Assembly: GCA_035544955.1 (NCBI GenBank)
Contig: DASZZN010000049.1
Span: 1-64,000 of the forward strand
Direction: 5' to 3'
DNA: 64,000 nt
From: Candidatus Dormiibacterota bacterium
GTDB taxonomy: Bacteria > Chloroflexota > Dormibacteria > CF-121
Made by a program: the position numbers and the translations under genes. Shown here piece by piece: positions 16,450-23,177 of this stretch. Numbering within the stretch: position 1 is the stretch's first letter; every line of letters begins with the position of its first letter. Below the pieces are notes generated by a model, which saw nothing but the letters and a program-made list of their open reading frames with translations, was not told the origin of the DNA and did not search any database.

Positions 16450-16842
16450 ATGGCTGCTCGCCTGATCGAGGTGGAGCTGAGGGTACGCGACCTTGAGCGG
16501 TCTGTTCGCTTCTACCGGGACCTTCTTGGATTGCCGCTTGGACAGCCCGAGGTCCACGCAGACGGCGGCCTTCGCCATGCGCATGCCTCGCGGGGATCGT
16601 GGTCCAATGGGGCGGAGGATTTCCTGTTGTTCAACATCTATCCCGCCGAGACCGGGGAGGAATCTCGCACCAATGTCGGCTTTGCCGTCGAAGACTTGGA
16701 CGGCCTGCATGCCACGCTCAAGCGCGCCGGTGTCGATGTGGTTCACCCGCCCGAGGCGAAGCCCTGGGGAAGAACTGCGGTCTACACAGATCCGGACGGA
16801 AATACGATCTCCGTGACGCAGCTGCCTAGCGAAGGCTCCTAA
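16450..16842 (+). CDS. VOC family protein (glyoxalase-like)
   Basis: The 130-aa protein has the two VOC modules: VELRVRDLERSVRFYRDLLG near the start, and GFAVEDLDGLHATLKRAGVD, then TAVYTDPDGNTISVTQLP at the end. The Glu and His metal positions are not certain. It is the last gene of element A before the right end. A GGAGG lies about ten bases upstream. The substrate is unknown. Confidence 0.85.
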   Translation: MAARLIEVELRVRDLERSVRFYRDLLGLPLGQPEVHADGGLRHAHASRGSWSNGAEDFLLFNIYPAETGEESRTNVGFAVEDLDGLHATLKRAGVDVVHPPEAKPWGRTAVYTDPDGNTISVTQLPSEGS

Positions 16843-16894
16843 TCCAGCCGCGGCAAGATTAATGACGAGACCTCGGCTAGCCTTAACAAATATG

Positions 16895-16910
16895 AAGACT
16901 TCGTCCAGTC
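16895..16910 (-). repeat. 16-bp inverted partial copy of the element A dispersed repeat
   Basis: On the minus strand this reads GACTGGACGAAGTCTT, identical to the inner part of 15242-15270. It lies just outside the VOC gene near the right end of element A. Confidence 0.6.
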
Positions 16911-16960
16911 ACGCCTTCTTCCAGATGAAGGCAGACACGAAGGCCCGGTAGGACGAGAAG

Positions 16961-17070
16961 GAGGTCGCGGCTTTTCCTGGCCGGTGGCTACGGCATTTCC
17001 AGAAACAGGGTTCCGTTGAGGAGGAGTTGAAGACCAGGCGAAGTCCCGTTCAAGTCGAATTGAAATTCAG
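16961..17070. repeat. Right-end repeat of element A (homologous to 18755-18866)
   Basis: The block contains GTCGCGGCTTTTCC at 16964-16977 and GCTACGGCATTTCC at 16987-17000, direct 14-mers 23 bases apart. A conserved stretch with GGGTTCCGTT and GGCGAAGTCCCGTTCAAGTC follows. The same block, with the same 23-base spacing of the 14-mers, stands before the third tRNA copy. Confidence 0.75.
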
Positions 17071-17107
17071 GTGCCCGCGACCCCCAAAGTCGGGCCGCTG
17101 ATACAGT

Positions 17108-17171
17108 CGGCACTGGAAATGCCGTAACGGGCGTACCCCGTTCGCGAGTTCGAATCTCGCCCGCTCCGCCA
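17108..17171 (+). repeat. 64-bp tRNA-Ser 3' duplicate (att-like site, copy 2)
   Basis: It is identical to 9235-9298, from the first base of the anticodon stem through the CCA. The upstream sequence lacks a D-arm and 5' acceptor strand, so this is not a functional tRNA. It marks the junction between elements A and B. Confidence 0.92.
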
Positions 17172-17595
17172 CCATATCCGGTAGCCACTGAGGCCATGGC
17201 CCGCACGTCTTTGCTTGTGCGGGCAGGTTTGTGACGGTTGCTAGCGAACAGATCGCCTGAAGAAGGTCGAACGTTCGTCTGCATGAGTTTCGGGGTGATC
17301 GGACCGCAGATAACCCACACTGTGGATCCGGAGGCGGTCGCGGCATTAGCGGGCCGAATCAGCCGATTTTCAGGAAATGCCGCGACCTCCAAGCCCCCTC
17401 AGGCCGTCGCGTTTCGATGCTCAGGCAGAGGGTCGCCCGCGGAAGCAATCGGTTACCTCGCGGCGCAGGAAGGGCTATCTCGGCGGTAGGCGATCAAGTG
17501 AGCCGAAGTTCCCATTGAACGCTCCGTGAAACCGGGCTACGATCTGCCCACGGAGTGGTGCGCCTGGTCCCATTCCGATAAGGAGGCCGGAGAAG
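17172..17595. other. Left end of element B; no gene seen; inverted-repeat module
   Basis: The sequence resembles 9299-9431. The 50-bp module at 17337-17386 has GTCGCGGCATTAGC, 22 bases, then GGAAATGCCGCGAC. Compared with element A, the module is present in the opposite orientation, and even its 22-base centre aligns after reverse complementing. The promoter of the collagen-like gene presumably lies in the last 150 bases. Confidence 0.6.
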
Positions 17596-18537
17596 ATGGG
17601 AACACCCCTTTCGCAGCTATTTCGACGCCTAAAGACTTCGCGATTGTTGTCGTCGGCGATTATCGGCGGCGTCGTATTGATTGTAGCCGGGACGGCTGGG
17701 GTTGCTGACACGAGTCCCACCACGTTTTTCGGTTGCCTGACCAATGGTGGGACCCTGCACAAGATCACGACGGACCCAAGCGCTCAGCCGACCTGCAATG
17801 GGAATTCGACCCTTGTTACGTGGAGTCAGGTCGGCCCGCAGGGTCCGCAGGGGCCTCAAGGCCTTCAGGGACTAAAGGGCGATACCGGAGCCACCGGGCT
17901 GCAAGGACTGAAGGGCGATGCGGGTCCGGCCGGGCTGGCTGGGCCGAAAGGCGACACCGGTGCCACCGGGGCACAGGGTCCCGCCGGCCCTAAGGGCGAT
18001 CCCGGCTCACTGAACGGTCTTGCCGAGTTCACATCCTCAGGCAACTTCACAGTCGCCTCCGGGGTCACTCACGTCTTCGTGGAGATATGGGGTGGCGGTG
18101 GAGGCGGATCAGCCACCTGCGGGAGCGGTGGCGGCTCGGGCGGTTACCGTCGGGCGGTGATCGCCGTGACACCTGGTCAAACCTATGTCGTCACGGTCGG
18201 TACTGGCGGGACCGGGTCGACAGTCATCAACGTCTCAGGGAATCAAGGCGGCAGTTCCTCATTCGGGAGCCTGGCAACTGCCACAGGGGGTGCCGGTGGC
18301 GATGGTACGGAGTGCATTTTTGGCGGCTTCGGTGGGACTGGCACCGGTGGGGTCGGGGTTTCACGGGATGGTCACCCAGGGCAGGGTCTTGCTGGTGTTC
18401 CAGGTTCTGGTGGCTCTCCAGTCAGTGGGTCAATTGAGAAACCGGGGGGAGGCGATGGTTTCGGTCGGGGTGGAGACGGCTTTGGTCCTAGTCAGAACGG
18501 GAACGGGCAAGACGGGTACGTTCTGATTCTCTGGTAA
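17596..18537 (+). CDS. Collagen-like triple-helix repeat protein with glycine-rich C-terminal domain
   Basis: The 313-aa protein has an N-terminal membrane or signal segment ([20 protein letters not shown]) and a short Cys-containing region ([14 protein letters not shown]). About 20 Gly-X-Y triplets follow at residues 80-140 ([20 protein letters not shown] type). Then comes a glycine-rich domain of about 170 residues containing [10 protein letters not shown] and [15 protein letters not shown]-like strands. It is probably exported or surface exposed and may trimerise through the collagen stalk. AAGGAGG lies upstream, and a strong terminator follows. It is the only cargo of element B. Confidence 0.85.
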   Translation: MGTPLSQLFRRLKTSRLLSSAIIGGVVLIVAGTAGVADTSPTTFFGCLTNGGTLHKITTDPSAQPTCNGNSTLVTWSQVGPQGPQGPQGLQGLKGDTGATGLQGLKGDAGPAGLAGPKGDTGATGAQGPAGPKGDPGSLNGLAEFTSSGNFTVASGVTHVFVEIWGGGGGGSATCGSGGGSGGYRRAVIAVTPGQTYVVTVGTGGTGSTVINVSGNQGGSSSFGSLATATGGAGGDGTECIFGGFGGTGTGGVGVSRDGHPGQGLAGVPGSGGSPVSGSIEKPGGGDGFGRGGDGFGPSQNGNGQDGYVLILW

Positions 18538-18587
18538 GTGGCCCCGAAAAACCTCGACGCTGTTCGGCGGCTGATGGTCAGATCCGA

Positions 18588-18628
18588 GTAAGAGGCGTGG
18601 TGAAACTCCCGCCTCTTACTACCTTTTT
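18588..18628 (+). terminator. Rho-independent terminator after the collagen-like gene
   Basis: A perfect 10-bp stem GTAAGAGGCG/CGCCTCTTAC encloses a 12-base loop and is followed by TACCTTTTT, 50 bases downstream of the stop codon. Confidence 0.85.
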
Positions 18629-18754
18629 GTCCGGGCTCCGGTAAGCGCCGGCCCAGGCGAGGTTCTGGGTGATGTAGGGGCTGTGGGAGGGCAAAAGTGG
18701 AGAGGATGGGAAGAGGAACCACCGGCTATGATCACGGCGCGAACATCACCGCAG

Positions 18755-18866
18755 GAGGGCGCGGCATTTCCGGCCCGGTGGTTGCGGCACTTCCAAAAAC
18801 AGGGTTCCGTTAAAGAAGAGTCGAAGAGTTGGCGAAGTCCCGTTCAAGTCGAATTGAAGTTGAGGC
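18755..18866. repeat. Right-end repeat of element B (homologous to 16961-17070)
   Basis: The direct 14-mers GGCGCGGCATTTCC (18758-18771) and GTTGCGGCACTTCC (18781-18794) start 23 bases apart, followed by the shared GGCGAAGTCCCGTTCAAGTC stretch. A short hairpin ACCCTC/GAGGGT lies between this block and the tRNA copy. Confidence 0.75.
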
Positions 18867-18900
18867 ACATGTGACCCTCGGAATGAGCCTTTTTGAGGGT

Positions 18901-18964
18901 CGGCACTGGAAATGCCGTAACGGGCGTACCCCGTTCGCGAGTTCGAATCTCGCCCGCTCCGCCA
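18901..18964 (+). repeat. 64-bp tRNA-Ser 3' duplicate (att-like site, copy 3)
   Basis: It is identical to 9235-9298. It should be the distal attachment site, i.e. the displaced original 3' end of the tRNA gene. Downstream sequence no longer resembles the element left ends, and chromosomal coding begins 32 bases later. Confidence 0.92.
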
Positions 18965-18995
18965 TCACACCCGCTGGTCGCCGCTTCGACGTAAA

Positions 18996-19427
18996 GTGGC
19001 AGCTGTGAGGTCGATCGGTGTCGGCCAGGAAGGGCTGCTCGAGCAGAAGGTCGGGCCCGAACACGGTGCCGACCGCCTCCAGAATGCCGGCGTGACGGTG
19101 CTGGCCACGCCAGTCCTGTGTCACTGGTTCGAGTCGGCGGCGGTTCGTGCGATTGCCGAACAGCTCGAACCCGGTGAGGCCAGTGTTGGCACCCGCGTCG
19201 GCTTCGAGCATCTCAAGGCCACACCGGTGGGGATGCAGGTTCGAGTGATCGCGCGCGTGGCCGCCGTCGACGGACGCCGGGTCGACTTCGAGATCTCGGC
19301 CTTCGACGAGGTCGAGTTGGTTGCTCGGGGCACGCACCAGCGCGTGGTGATTGACCTCGAGCGATTCCTCGCCCGTGTCCAGGGCAAGCGCGCCTCCGCC
19401 TTGAAGGGGGGTCCGGATGTCCGCTGA
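18996..19427 (+). CDS. FlK-like hot-dog thioesterase family protein
   Basis: The 143-aa protein fits the fluoroacetyl-CoA thioesterase-like hot-dog family: VLATPVLCHWFESAAVRAIA, then VGTRVGFEHLKATPVGMQVR, then DGRRVDFEISAFDEVELVAR and a GTHQRVVIDLERFL end. It would hydrolyse a small acyl-CoA, but the substrate is unknown. The start is GTG, with another GTG nine bases later. It overlaps the OsmC gene by 11 bases, so the two form an operon. The distal att-like repeat ends just 31 bases upstream, so its native promoter may have been displaced. Confidence 0.8.
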   Translation: MAAVRSIGVGQEGLLEQKVGPEHGADRLQNAGVTVLATPVLCHWFESAAVRAIAEQLEPGEASVGTRVGFEHLKATPVGMQVRVIARVAAVDGRRVDFEISAFDEVELVARGTHQRVVIDLERFLARVQGKRASALKGGPDVR

Positions 19428-19845
19428 CGACCTGGTGATCAACCGCGTCGTCTCCTCCAGCAGCGCGACACCGGGGCGCGCCATCAACCAGGTGCGCAAC
19501 CACCAGCTTGTCATTGACGAACCAACTCACCTGGGTGGGCCGGGGGAACAGATCACTCCGGCGGAAGCGTTCCTGGCCGGCGTCTCCGCGTGCGGGGTGC
19601 TGCTGGTGCAGGGGCGGGCCGGGGACACCGGGGTGCGCCTGGACCAGGTCGAGGCCACCATCGAAGGGGTCCGGCATCGGTCGGACACGTCGGTCTTCCA
19701 GCGGATCGAGATTCGGTTCCGCCTGTCTGGTCCAAGCCAGGCAGAGGCGGTCGACCTCGTGGAGCACTACAAGCGCCGTTGACCACTCTATAAGGCGGTC
19801 GCGGTCGCGACCACGGTCGACATACAAATACAGGTGATCGCCTAG
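19417..19845 (+). CDS. OsmC-family protein, candidate selenoprotein (in-frame TGA at codon 122)
   Basis: Read to the first stop the protein is 121 aa and lacks the OsmC C-terminus. The frame continues past the TGA at 19780-19782 for 20 codons to a TAG, giving PLYKAVAVATTVDIQIQVIA, a normal OsmC ending. The TGA stands where the second redox Cys sits; the OsmC at 60417 reads KKNCPVSKAL at this place. The first Cys is present in GVSACGVLL. A GC-rich hairpin with loop GGTC follows at 19797-19812. Read-through as selenocysteine gives 142 aa, the family's usual length. The alternative is a nonsense mutation of a Cys codon. The family reduces organic hydroperoxides or handles thiols. Confidence 0.7.
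19797..19812 (+). promoter_or_regulatory. SECIS-like hairpin downstream of the in-frame TGA
   Basis: GGTCGC-GGTC-GCGACC forms a perfect 6-bp stem with a four-base loop GGUC. The loop starts 20 bases after the TGA, within the usual range for bacterial SECIS elements, whose apical loops carry early G residues. It lies inside the extended coding frame, as bacterial SECIS elements do. Confidence 0.6.
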
Positions 19846-19895
19846 GCACGGCTCCTCGACGAAGGTTTCGGTCGACCGCTGGGCTTGGAACACTC

Positions 19896-21716
19896 ATGAG
19901 CCGCCGATCGCCGAAGCGGCCGGCACCGGTTGCCCGGCAAGGGCGACTGCTCTATCGAGCGCCCAAAGCCTTCGACCTGCGGCGCCTGGTCACGTCGGCG
20001 CGGGAGTCGGTCCAGTTCAAGCTTCCCTTGCTGGGGAAGGCAAGCCTGCGGTTCAGGACGGTGGTACGAACGCTTGCTACCCGCGAGTGGCCCGCTCTCC
20101 GGGTCGTCGCGGTCGCCTTTTGGGCCATCACGACCGTCCAGCTCGTCAGCAGCTACTCGGGTTCACCGATCCACATGGGATCGCTCTCCGCCTGGGCTGC
20201 CCCGGCCGTCGGCTTCGTGCTCGGAGTCCTGTGCTGGGGACTGCCACGGGTGAGGGTTCCCGTGGACCATTTACTGGGAGCCGTCGTGGTCGGCATCGCT
20301 GTGCCACTCCTCTACCTGAGCATTGCCGGAAAGGTGCACAGTGGCGATCTGGTGTCCGTCTATATCGTGCTCGCGATCTTTACCGCCGCCCTGCTCCCGC
20401 TTCGAACGGCGATGGCGGTCGGTTTGCTCGCGGCTGTCGCCGCCGCGGTCCCCCTCGTGGCCGGCTGGTCAACGCTCTATGAGCGTTCCCTCCTGGTGCT
20501 GGTCTGCGTCATCGGCCTGATCGTTTACACGCAGACTCGCATGCTGGGCAACATGAGCAACCAGAAACGCGAGGTGGAGGATCGCCGGCGGCAGATCGAA
20601 GAAAGTTTCATGACGACGCTGGGGGCGCTGTCCGCCATGGTCTTCAGCAAGGACCGATTCATGGACGCCCACTCTCGCGGAACCGCCACCCTAGCCGTCG
20701 ATGTGGCCAAGTTCCTTGGCTTGAAGGGGCTCGCCCTGCGCCAACTCGAGTACGCCGCGTTGCTGCACGACGTCGGGAAGGTCGGGATCCCCGCCCACCT
20801 GCTGAACAAGCCGGGACCCTTGACGAGTGAGGAGCTGGCACTGGTGCACGAGCATCCGGTCATTGCGGAGCGGATCCTGTCGAGGGTCCCCTCCCTGCAG
20901 GCCATCTGCCCGATCGTGAGGGCGCAGTATGAACGCTGGAACGGCAGTGGCTACCCCGATGGGCTGGCCCGCGAAATGATTCCTCTCGGCGGTCGCATCC
21001 TCCACGTCTGTGCCGCCTTTCATGCGATGTCGTCGGACCGGCCGTACCGACCGGCGCTCGCCACCGACTTGATCATCAAGGAGCTGCAAAGCCAGGCGGG
21101 CTCGCAGTTCGATCCGCGAGTCGTCATGGCGGTGATCGCCGTCGTCGAACAGCGCGACGCCGAGGCTGCGAACCTCCGCCGCGAGTCCGAGCAACCACGT
21201 TCAGGGCTGTCCCTTCAACGGGTCCAAGAACAGACCACCAGAGCGCGCCCAGATGCGGAGAGCGCGGTGCAGCAGATTTGCCGGCTCACCGCCGAGGTCG
21301 CCGCCAACCTCATGCCCCATGACCAGGCGCGCGTCTACCTGGTGGCGGGTGACAAGCGCCGCCTGGTGCCTCGTTACGTCAGTCCCCCTGACCAGCCCGA
21401 GGCAGTGCGGACGGCGCTCGAGCACAAGATCCTGCTGGCGGGGGAAGGCATCGCCGGGCAAGTCCTCGTGAACCGGCACGGGATCGTGGTCGGGGACGCC
21501 GACCCGGGCCTGGTCGGCTTCGAGGCCCCGGCGATGAAGGCATCGGTCGTGGCCGTGCCCGTCCTCATCAATAACGACTTCATCGGGGTAATCGAGGTCG
21601 TCAAGCTTGGCCGCAACCAGTACTCCAAGAACCACCTGAAACTGCTGAAGATCCTGGCGGATCAGATGGCGCATTCCGTCGCCAACGCCCGCATGGTCGA
21701 CCGCCTGGCCGCCTGA
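19896..21716 (+). CDS. Membrane-anchored HD-GYP-like protein with C-terminal GAF domain, catalytic residues degenerate
   Basis: The 606-aa protein has about five membrane helices at residues 65-205 and a short coiled coil. The HD-GYP-like domain lies at 230-420 (YAALLHDVGKVGIPAHLLNK, HEHPVIAERIL), and a GAF-like domain at 450-600. In active c-di-GMP phosphodiesterases the 'HHE..DG.GYP' and 'VAD.FDAM' motifs supply metal ligands. Here they read QYERWNGSGYP and VCAAFHAM, so both His of HH and the Asp are lost. The protein probably senses or binds c-di-GMP rather than hydrolysing it (inference). Confidence 0.85.
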   Translation: MSRRSPKRPAPVARQGRLLYRAPKAFDLRRLVTSARESVQFKLPLLGKASLRFRTVVRTLATREWPALRVVAVAFWAITTVQLVSSYSGSPIHMGSLSAWAAPAVGFVLGVLCWGLPRVRVPVDHLLGAVVVGIAVPLLYLSIAGKVHSGDLVSVYIVLAIFTAALLPLRTAMAVGLLAAVAAAVPLVAGWSTLYERSLLVLVCVIGLIVYTQTRMLGNMSNQKREVEDRRRQIEESFMTTLGALSAMVFSKDRFMDAHSRGTATLAVDVAKFLGLKGLALRQLEYAALLHDVGKVGIPAHLLNKPGPLTSEELALVHEHPVIAERILSRVPSLQAICPIVRAQYERWNGSGYPDGLAREMIPLGGRILHVCAAFHAMSSDRPYRPALATDLIIKELQSQAGSQFDPRVVMAVIAVVEQRDAEAANLRRESEQPRSGLSLQRVQEQTTRARPDAESAVQQICRLTAEVAANLMPHDQARVYLVAGDKRRLVPRYVSPPDQPEAVRTALEHKILLAGEGIAGQVLVNRHGIVVGDADPGLVGFEAPAMKASVVAVPVLINNDFIGVIEVVKLGRNQYSKNHLKLLKILADQMAHSVANARMVDRLAA

Positions 21717-22043
21717 GGTCCGCCGTGGAGCCTACGTTTAAGGGGCCCATATATACATATATAGAGGTATAGGTCCCCCGCGTCTTCTCGACGTCCCGTC
21801 GAAAAACTCCCGCGTCGGGCCGGCGTCGAACTCGGCCTGAAGGGGGCCCGCCAGGTTGCGGGCAAGAGCGGCCGAATCCGCTGCCCCTATCCGCTTGGGC
21901 AACAAAGCCGCGCCGGGCAGCATGGGCCGTCGTCGCAAGCGCGACCAGGAGGCCTTGAGCGGGAAGGTGGCGCATCGGCCGCAGCGCAGCGAGATCGATG
22001 TGCCGGCCGACGAGAACCGCGTCGTCGAGTACTTCGCGAAGTA
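21717..22043. other. Intergenic stretch with an AT-rich hairpin
   Basis: After the HD-GYP gene stop lies GGGGCCCATATA...TATAGGTCCCC (21742-21778), an imperfect hairpin around an alternating AT tract unlike the surrounding GC-rich DNA. It has no T-tract on the plus strand. The remaining bases may contain the small ORF listed separately. Confidence 0.4.
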
Positions 22044-22047
22044 TTAG
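21922..22047 (+). CDS. Possible small basic protein
   Basis: A 41-codon frame starts MGRRRKRDQEALSGKVAHRP and ends EYFAKY. It is strongly basic at the N-terminus and has no family I recognise. There is no good Shine-Dalgarno. It overlaps the end of the convergent DUF2461 gene by four bases, which is typical of real gene ends here. Weak support. Confidence 0.25.
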   Translation: MGRRRKRDQEALSGKVAHRPQRSEIDVPADENRVVEYFAKY

Positions 22048-22742
22048 CGCATCGACCGCGCGGGCTCGCGGCTCGGGCCTACCTGCGTATCGAGCCAGCC
22101 GGTCAGCGGCTTGCTGTCCTTGATCGCCTGCCGTAGTCGTTCTTTCGCCTCGACCGTGTGCAGCCATGGACCGGGCTTCCAGTTCCGGCTAGCCATCAGC
22201 CCCTTGCAGCGCAACAGGTCACCCCGCGGATGATCGGCAGGGTATCCGGTGGGGACCCGTTTGAAGCTTGGCTCGGTCACCTGGTAGCCATCCTTGACGA
22301 GCGCGCCGACGATCCGAGCCAGTTTTTCGCCGTCCTTTCCGGCAACCGCATCGCGGTAGCGGGTGAGCTGATCGGGCGCCATCTCATGCGAGCCCATGGC
22401 CACGTACAAGCCGTCCTCCGAGACCTGGAGGTACACGCCGCCGGCGCGTGGGCTGGACAGGTACGCGCCCAGGTGCTCCTTGTACGGGCGCTTGTCCGGA
22501 GAGAAGCGAAGGTCACGGTTGAGGCGGAAGATCTTGACCTCGATATCCGGCTGCGCCAGGTCTTTCTCGAGCTCGGCGAGGAGGGCCTCCATCGGCTGGC
22601 GCACCTGCTCCTCATAGACCTGCCGGTGGGCCTCGAAGTAGGTCTTGCTGTTGTCGCGCTTCAGGCCGTGAAAGAACTGTAACGCCGGCTTGGGCCACCC
22701 TGCGAAACGAGTTCGAATCGCCGTGTCCGCCCTTGCCTTCAT
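22044..22742 (-). CDS. DUF2461 (TIGR02453) family protein
   Basis: The 232-aa protein matches DUF2461: ALQFFHGLKRDNSKTYFEAH near the start, then DIEVKIFRLNRDLRFSPDKR and PYKEHLGAYLSS. The mid-protein YLQVSEDGLYVAMGSHEMAP and a C-terminal KGLMASRNW segment also fit. The family is widespread, soluble and of unknown function. It diverges from the small membrane protein at 22803. Confidence 0.85.
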   Translation of the reverse strand: MKARADTAIRTRFAGWPKPALQFFHGLKRDNSKTYFEAHRQVYEEQVRQPMEALLAELEKDLAQPDIEVKIFRLNRDLRFSPDKRPYKEHLGAYLSSPRAGGVYLQVSEDGLYVAMGSHEMAPDQLTRYRDAVAGKDGEKLARIVGALVKDGYQVTEPSFKRVPTGYPADHPRGDLLRCKGLMASRNWKPGPWLHTVEAKERLRQAIKDSKPLTGWLDTQVGPSREPARSMR

Positions 22743-22802
22743 CGTTCCCTCCTCGCTCAGACCGCGCCGCAGGTTTTATGAGGATCGTAACGTTTCACTG
22801 GC

Positions 22803-23177
22803 ATGACCTTCCTTCGCGTTGTGCTAAGCATCTTCGCCATACTCAATGTCGTGTTCTGGGCGCTCCTCGCCTGGGTTTGGGCTGTCAAGCCGGCGTGGGC
22901 GGCGCGAATCCCGCTGAATCTCGGTACAGACAAACGCTATAGCCCATCGGTGCCGGTCTGGGCTCGCCTGGCCGCCGCCATCGCTGCCTTCTGGGCAGTT
23001 GCGGCCGTCCTCTACCTGACCGTATACGCCGCGAACCGACTGGCGTTCATCGCGCTCTTCGTGCTGGCCGCGATCTTCCTCATCCTTGGGATCGGCGCCG
23101 CCGCGCGCGTCTATACCGTGCTGCAGCTCCCCAAGAACTCGATGATGCGGCAGGCGCGGGGTCAGCAGGCGCACTAG
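22803..23177 (+). CDS. Small membrane protein, unknown function
   Basis: The 124-aa protein has three predicted membrane helices (about residues 3-27, 50-72 and 78-103). The middle contains VPVWARLAAAIAAFWAVAAV. I do not recognise a family. Its last 98 bases overlap, in antisense, the 3' end of the EamA transporter gene, an unusually long convergent overlap; the overlapping part encodes a polar tail in both genes. Confidence 0.6.
   Translation: MTFLRVVLSIFAILNVVFWALLAWVWAVKPAWAARIPLNLGTDKRYSPSVPVWARLAAAIAAFWAVAAVLYLTVYAANRLAFIALFVLAAIFLILGIGAAARVYTVLQLPKNSMMRQARGQQAH

Larger units (their letters stand above)
9299..17171 (+). mobile_element. Element A: tRNA-Ser-integrated element without a visible integrase (about 7.9 kb)
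   Basis: The segment lies between the CCA of the intact tRNA-Ser and the end of a 64-bp duplicate of the tRNA 3' part. It carries a TolB-like lipoprotein, two SnoaL proteins, a Tat protein, a DUF3224-like lipoprotein, an ECF sigma factor with a membrane partner, a VOC protein and a LuxR-HTH remnant. No integrase, excisionase, relaxase or transposase is recognisable. Its left end (9301-9372) and right end (16961-17070) are homologous to the two ends of element B. This fits an integrase-dependent island moved in trans, or one that lost its integrase. Confidence 0.75.
17172..18964 (+). mobile_element. Element B: small tRNA-Ser-bounded cassette carrying one gene (about 1.8 kb)
   Basis: It is bounded by tRNA-Ser 3' duplicates at 17108-17171 and 18901-18964. 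Its ends are homologous to those of element A: left-end GGTAGCCACTGAGGCCATGG, and right-end direct 14-mers with the same 23-base spacing. The only credible gene is a collagen-like protein. Without an integrase of its own it would need one supplied in trans, or it is a deletion derivative. Confidence 0.72.

Noticed and set aside
17108-17171. Second and third tRNA-Ser genes
   Set aside because: Only the 3' part from the anticodon stem onward is present; the 5' acceptor strand and D-arm are missing, so these are attachment-site copies.
9299-18900. Prophage or conjugative island
   Set aside because: No integrase, capsid, terminase, relaxase or type IV secretion gene is recognisable in either segment.
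21742-21778. Terminator for the HD-GYP gene
   Set aside because: The hairpin is AT-rich in the middle and lacks a T-tract, so a terminator call is not justified.
22700-22730. T-arm-like GTTCGAATC as a tRNA
   Set aside because: It lies inside the conserved start of the DUF2461 gene and has no acceptor or anticodon arms.
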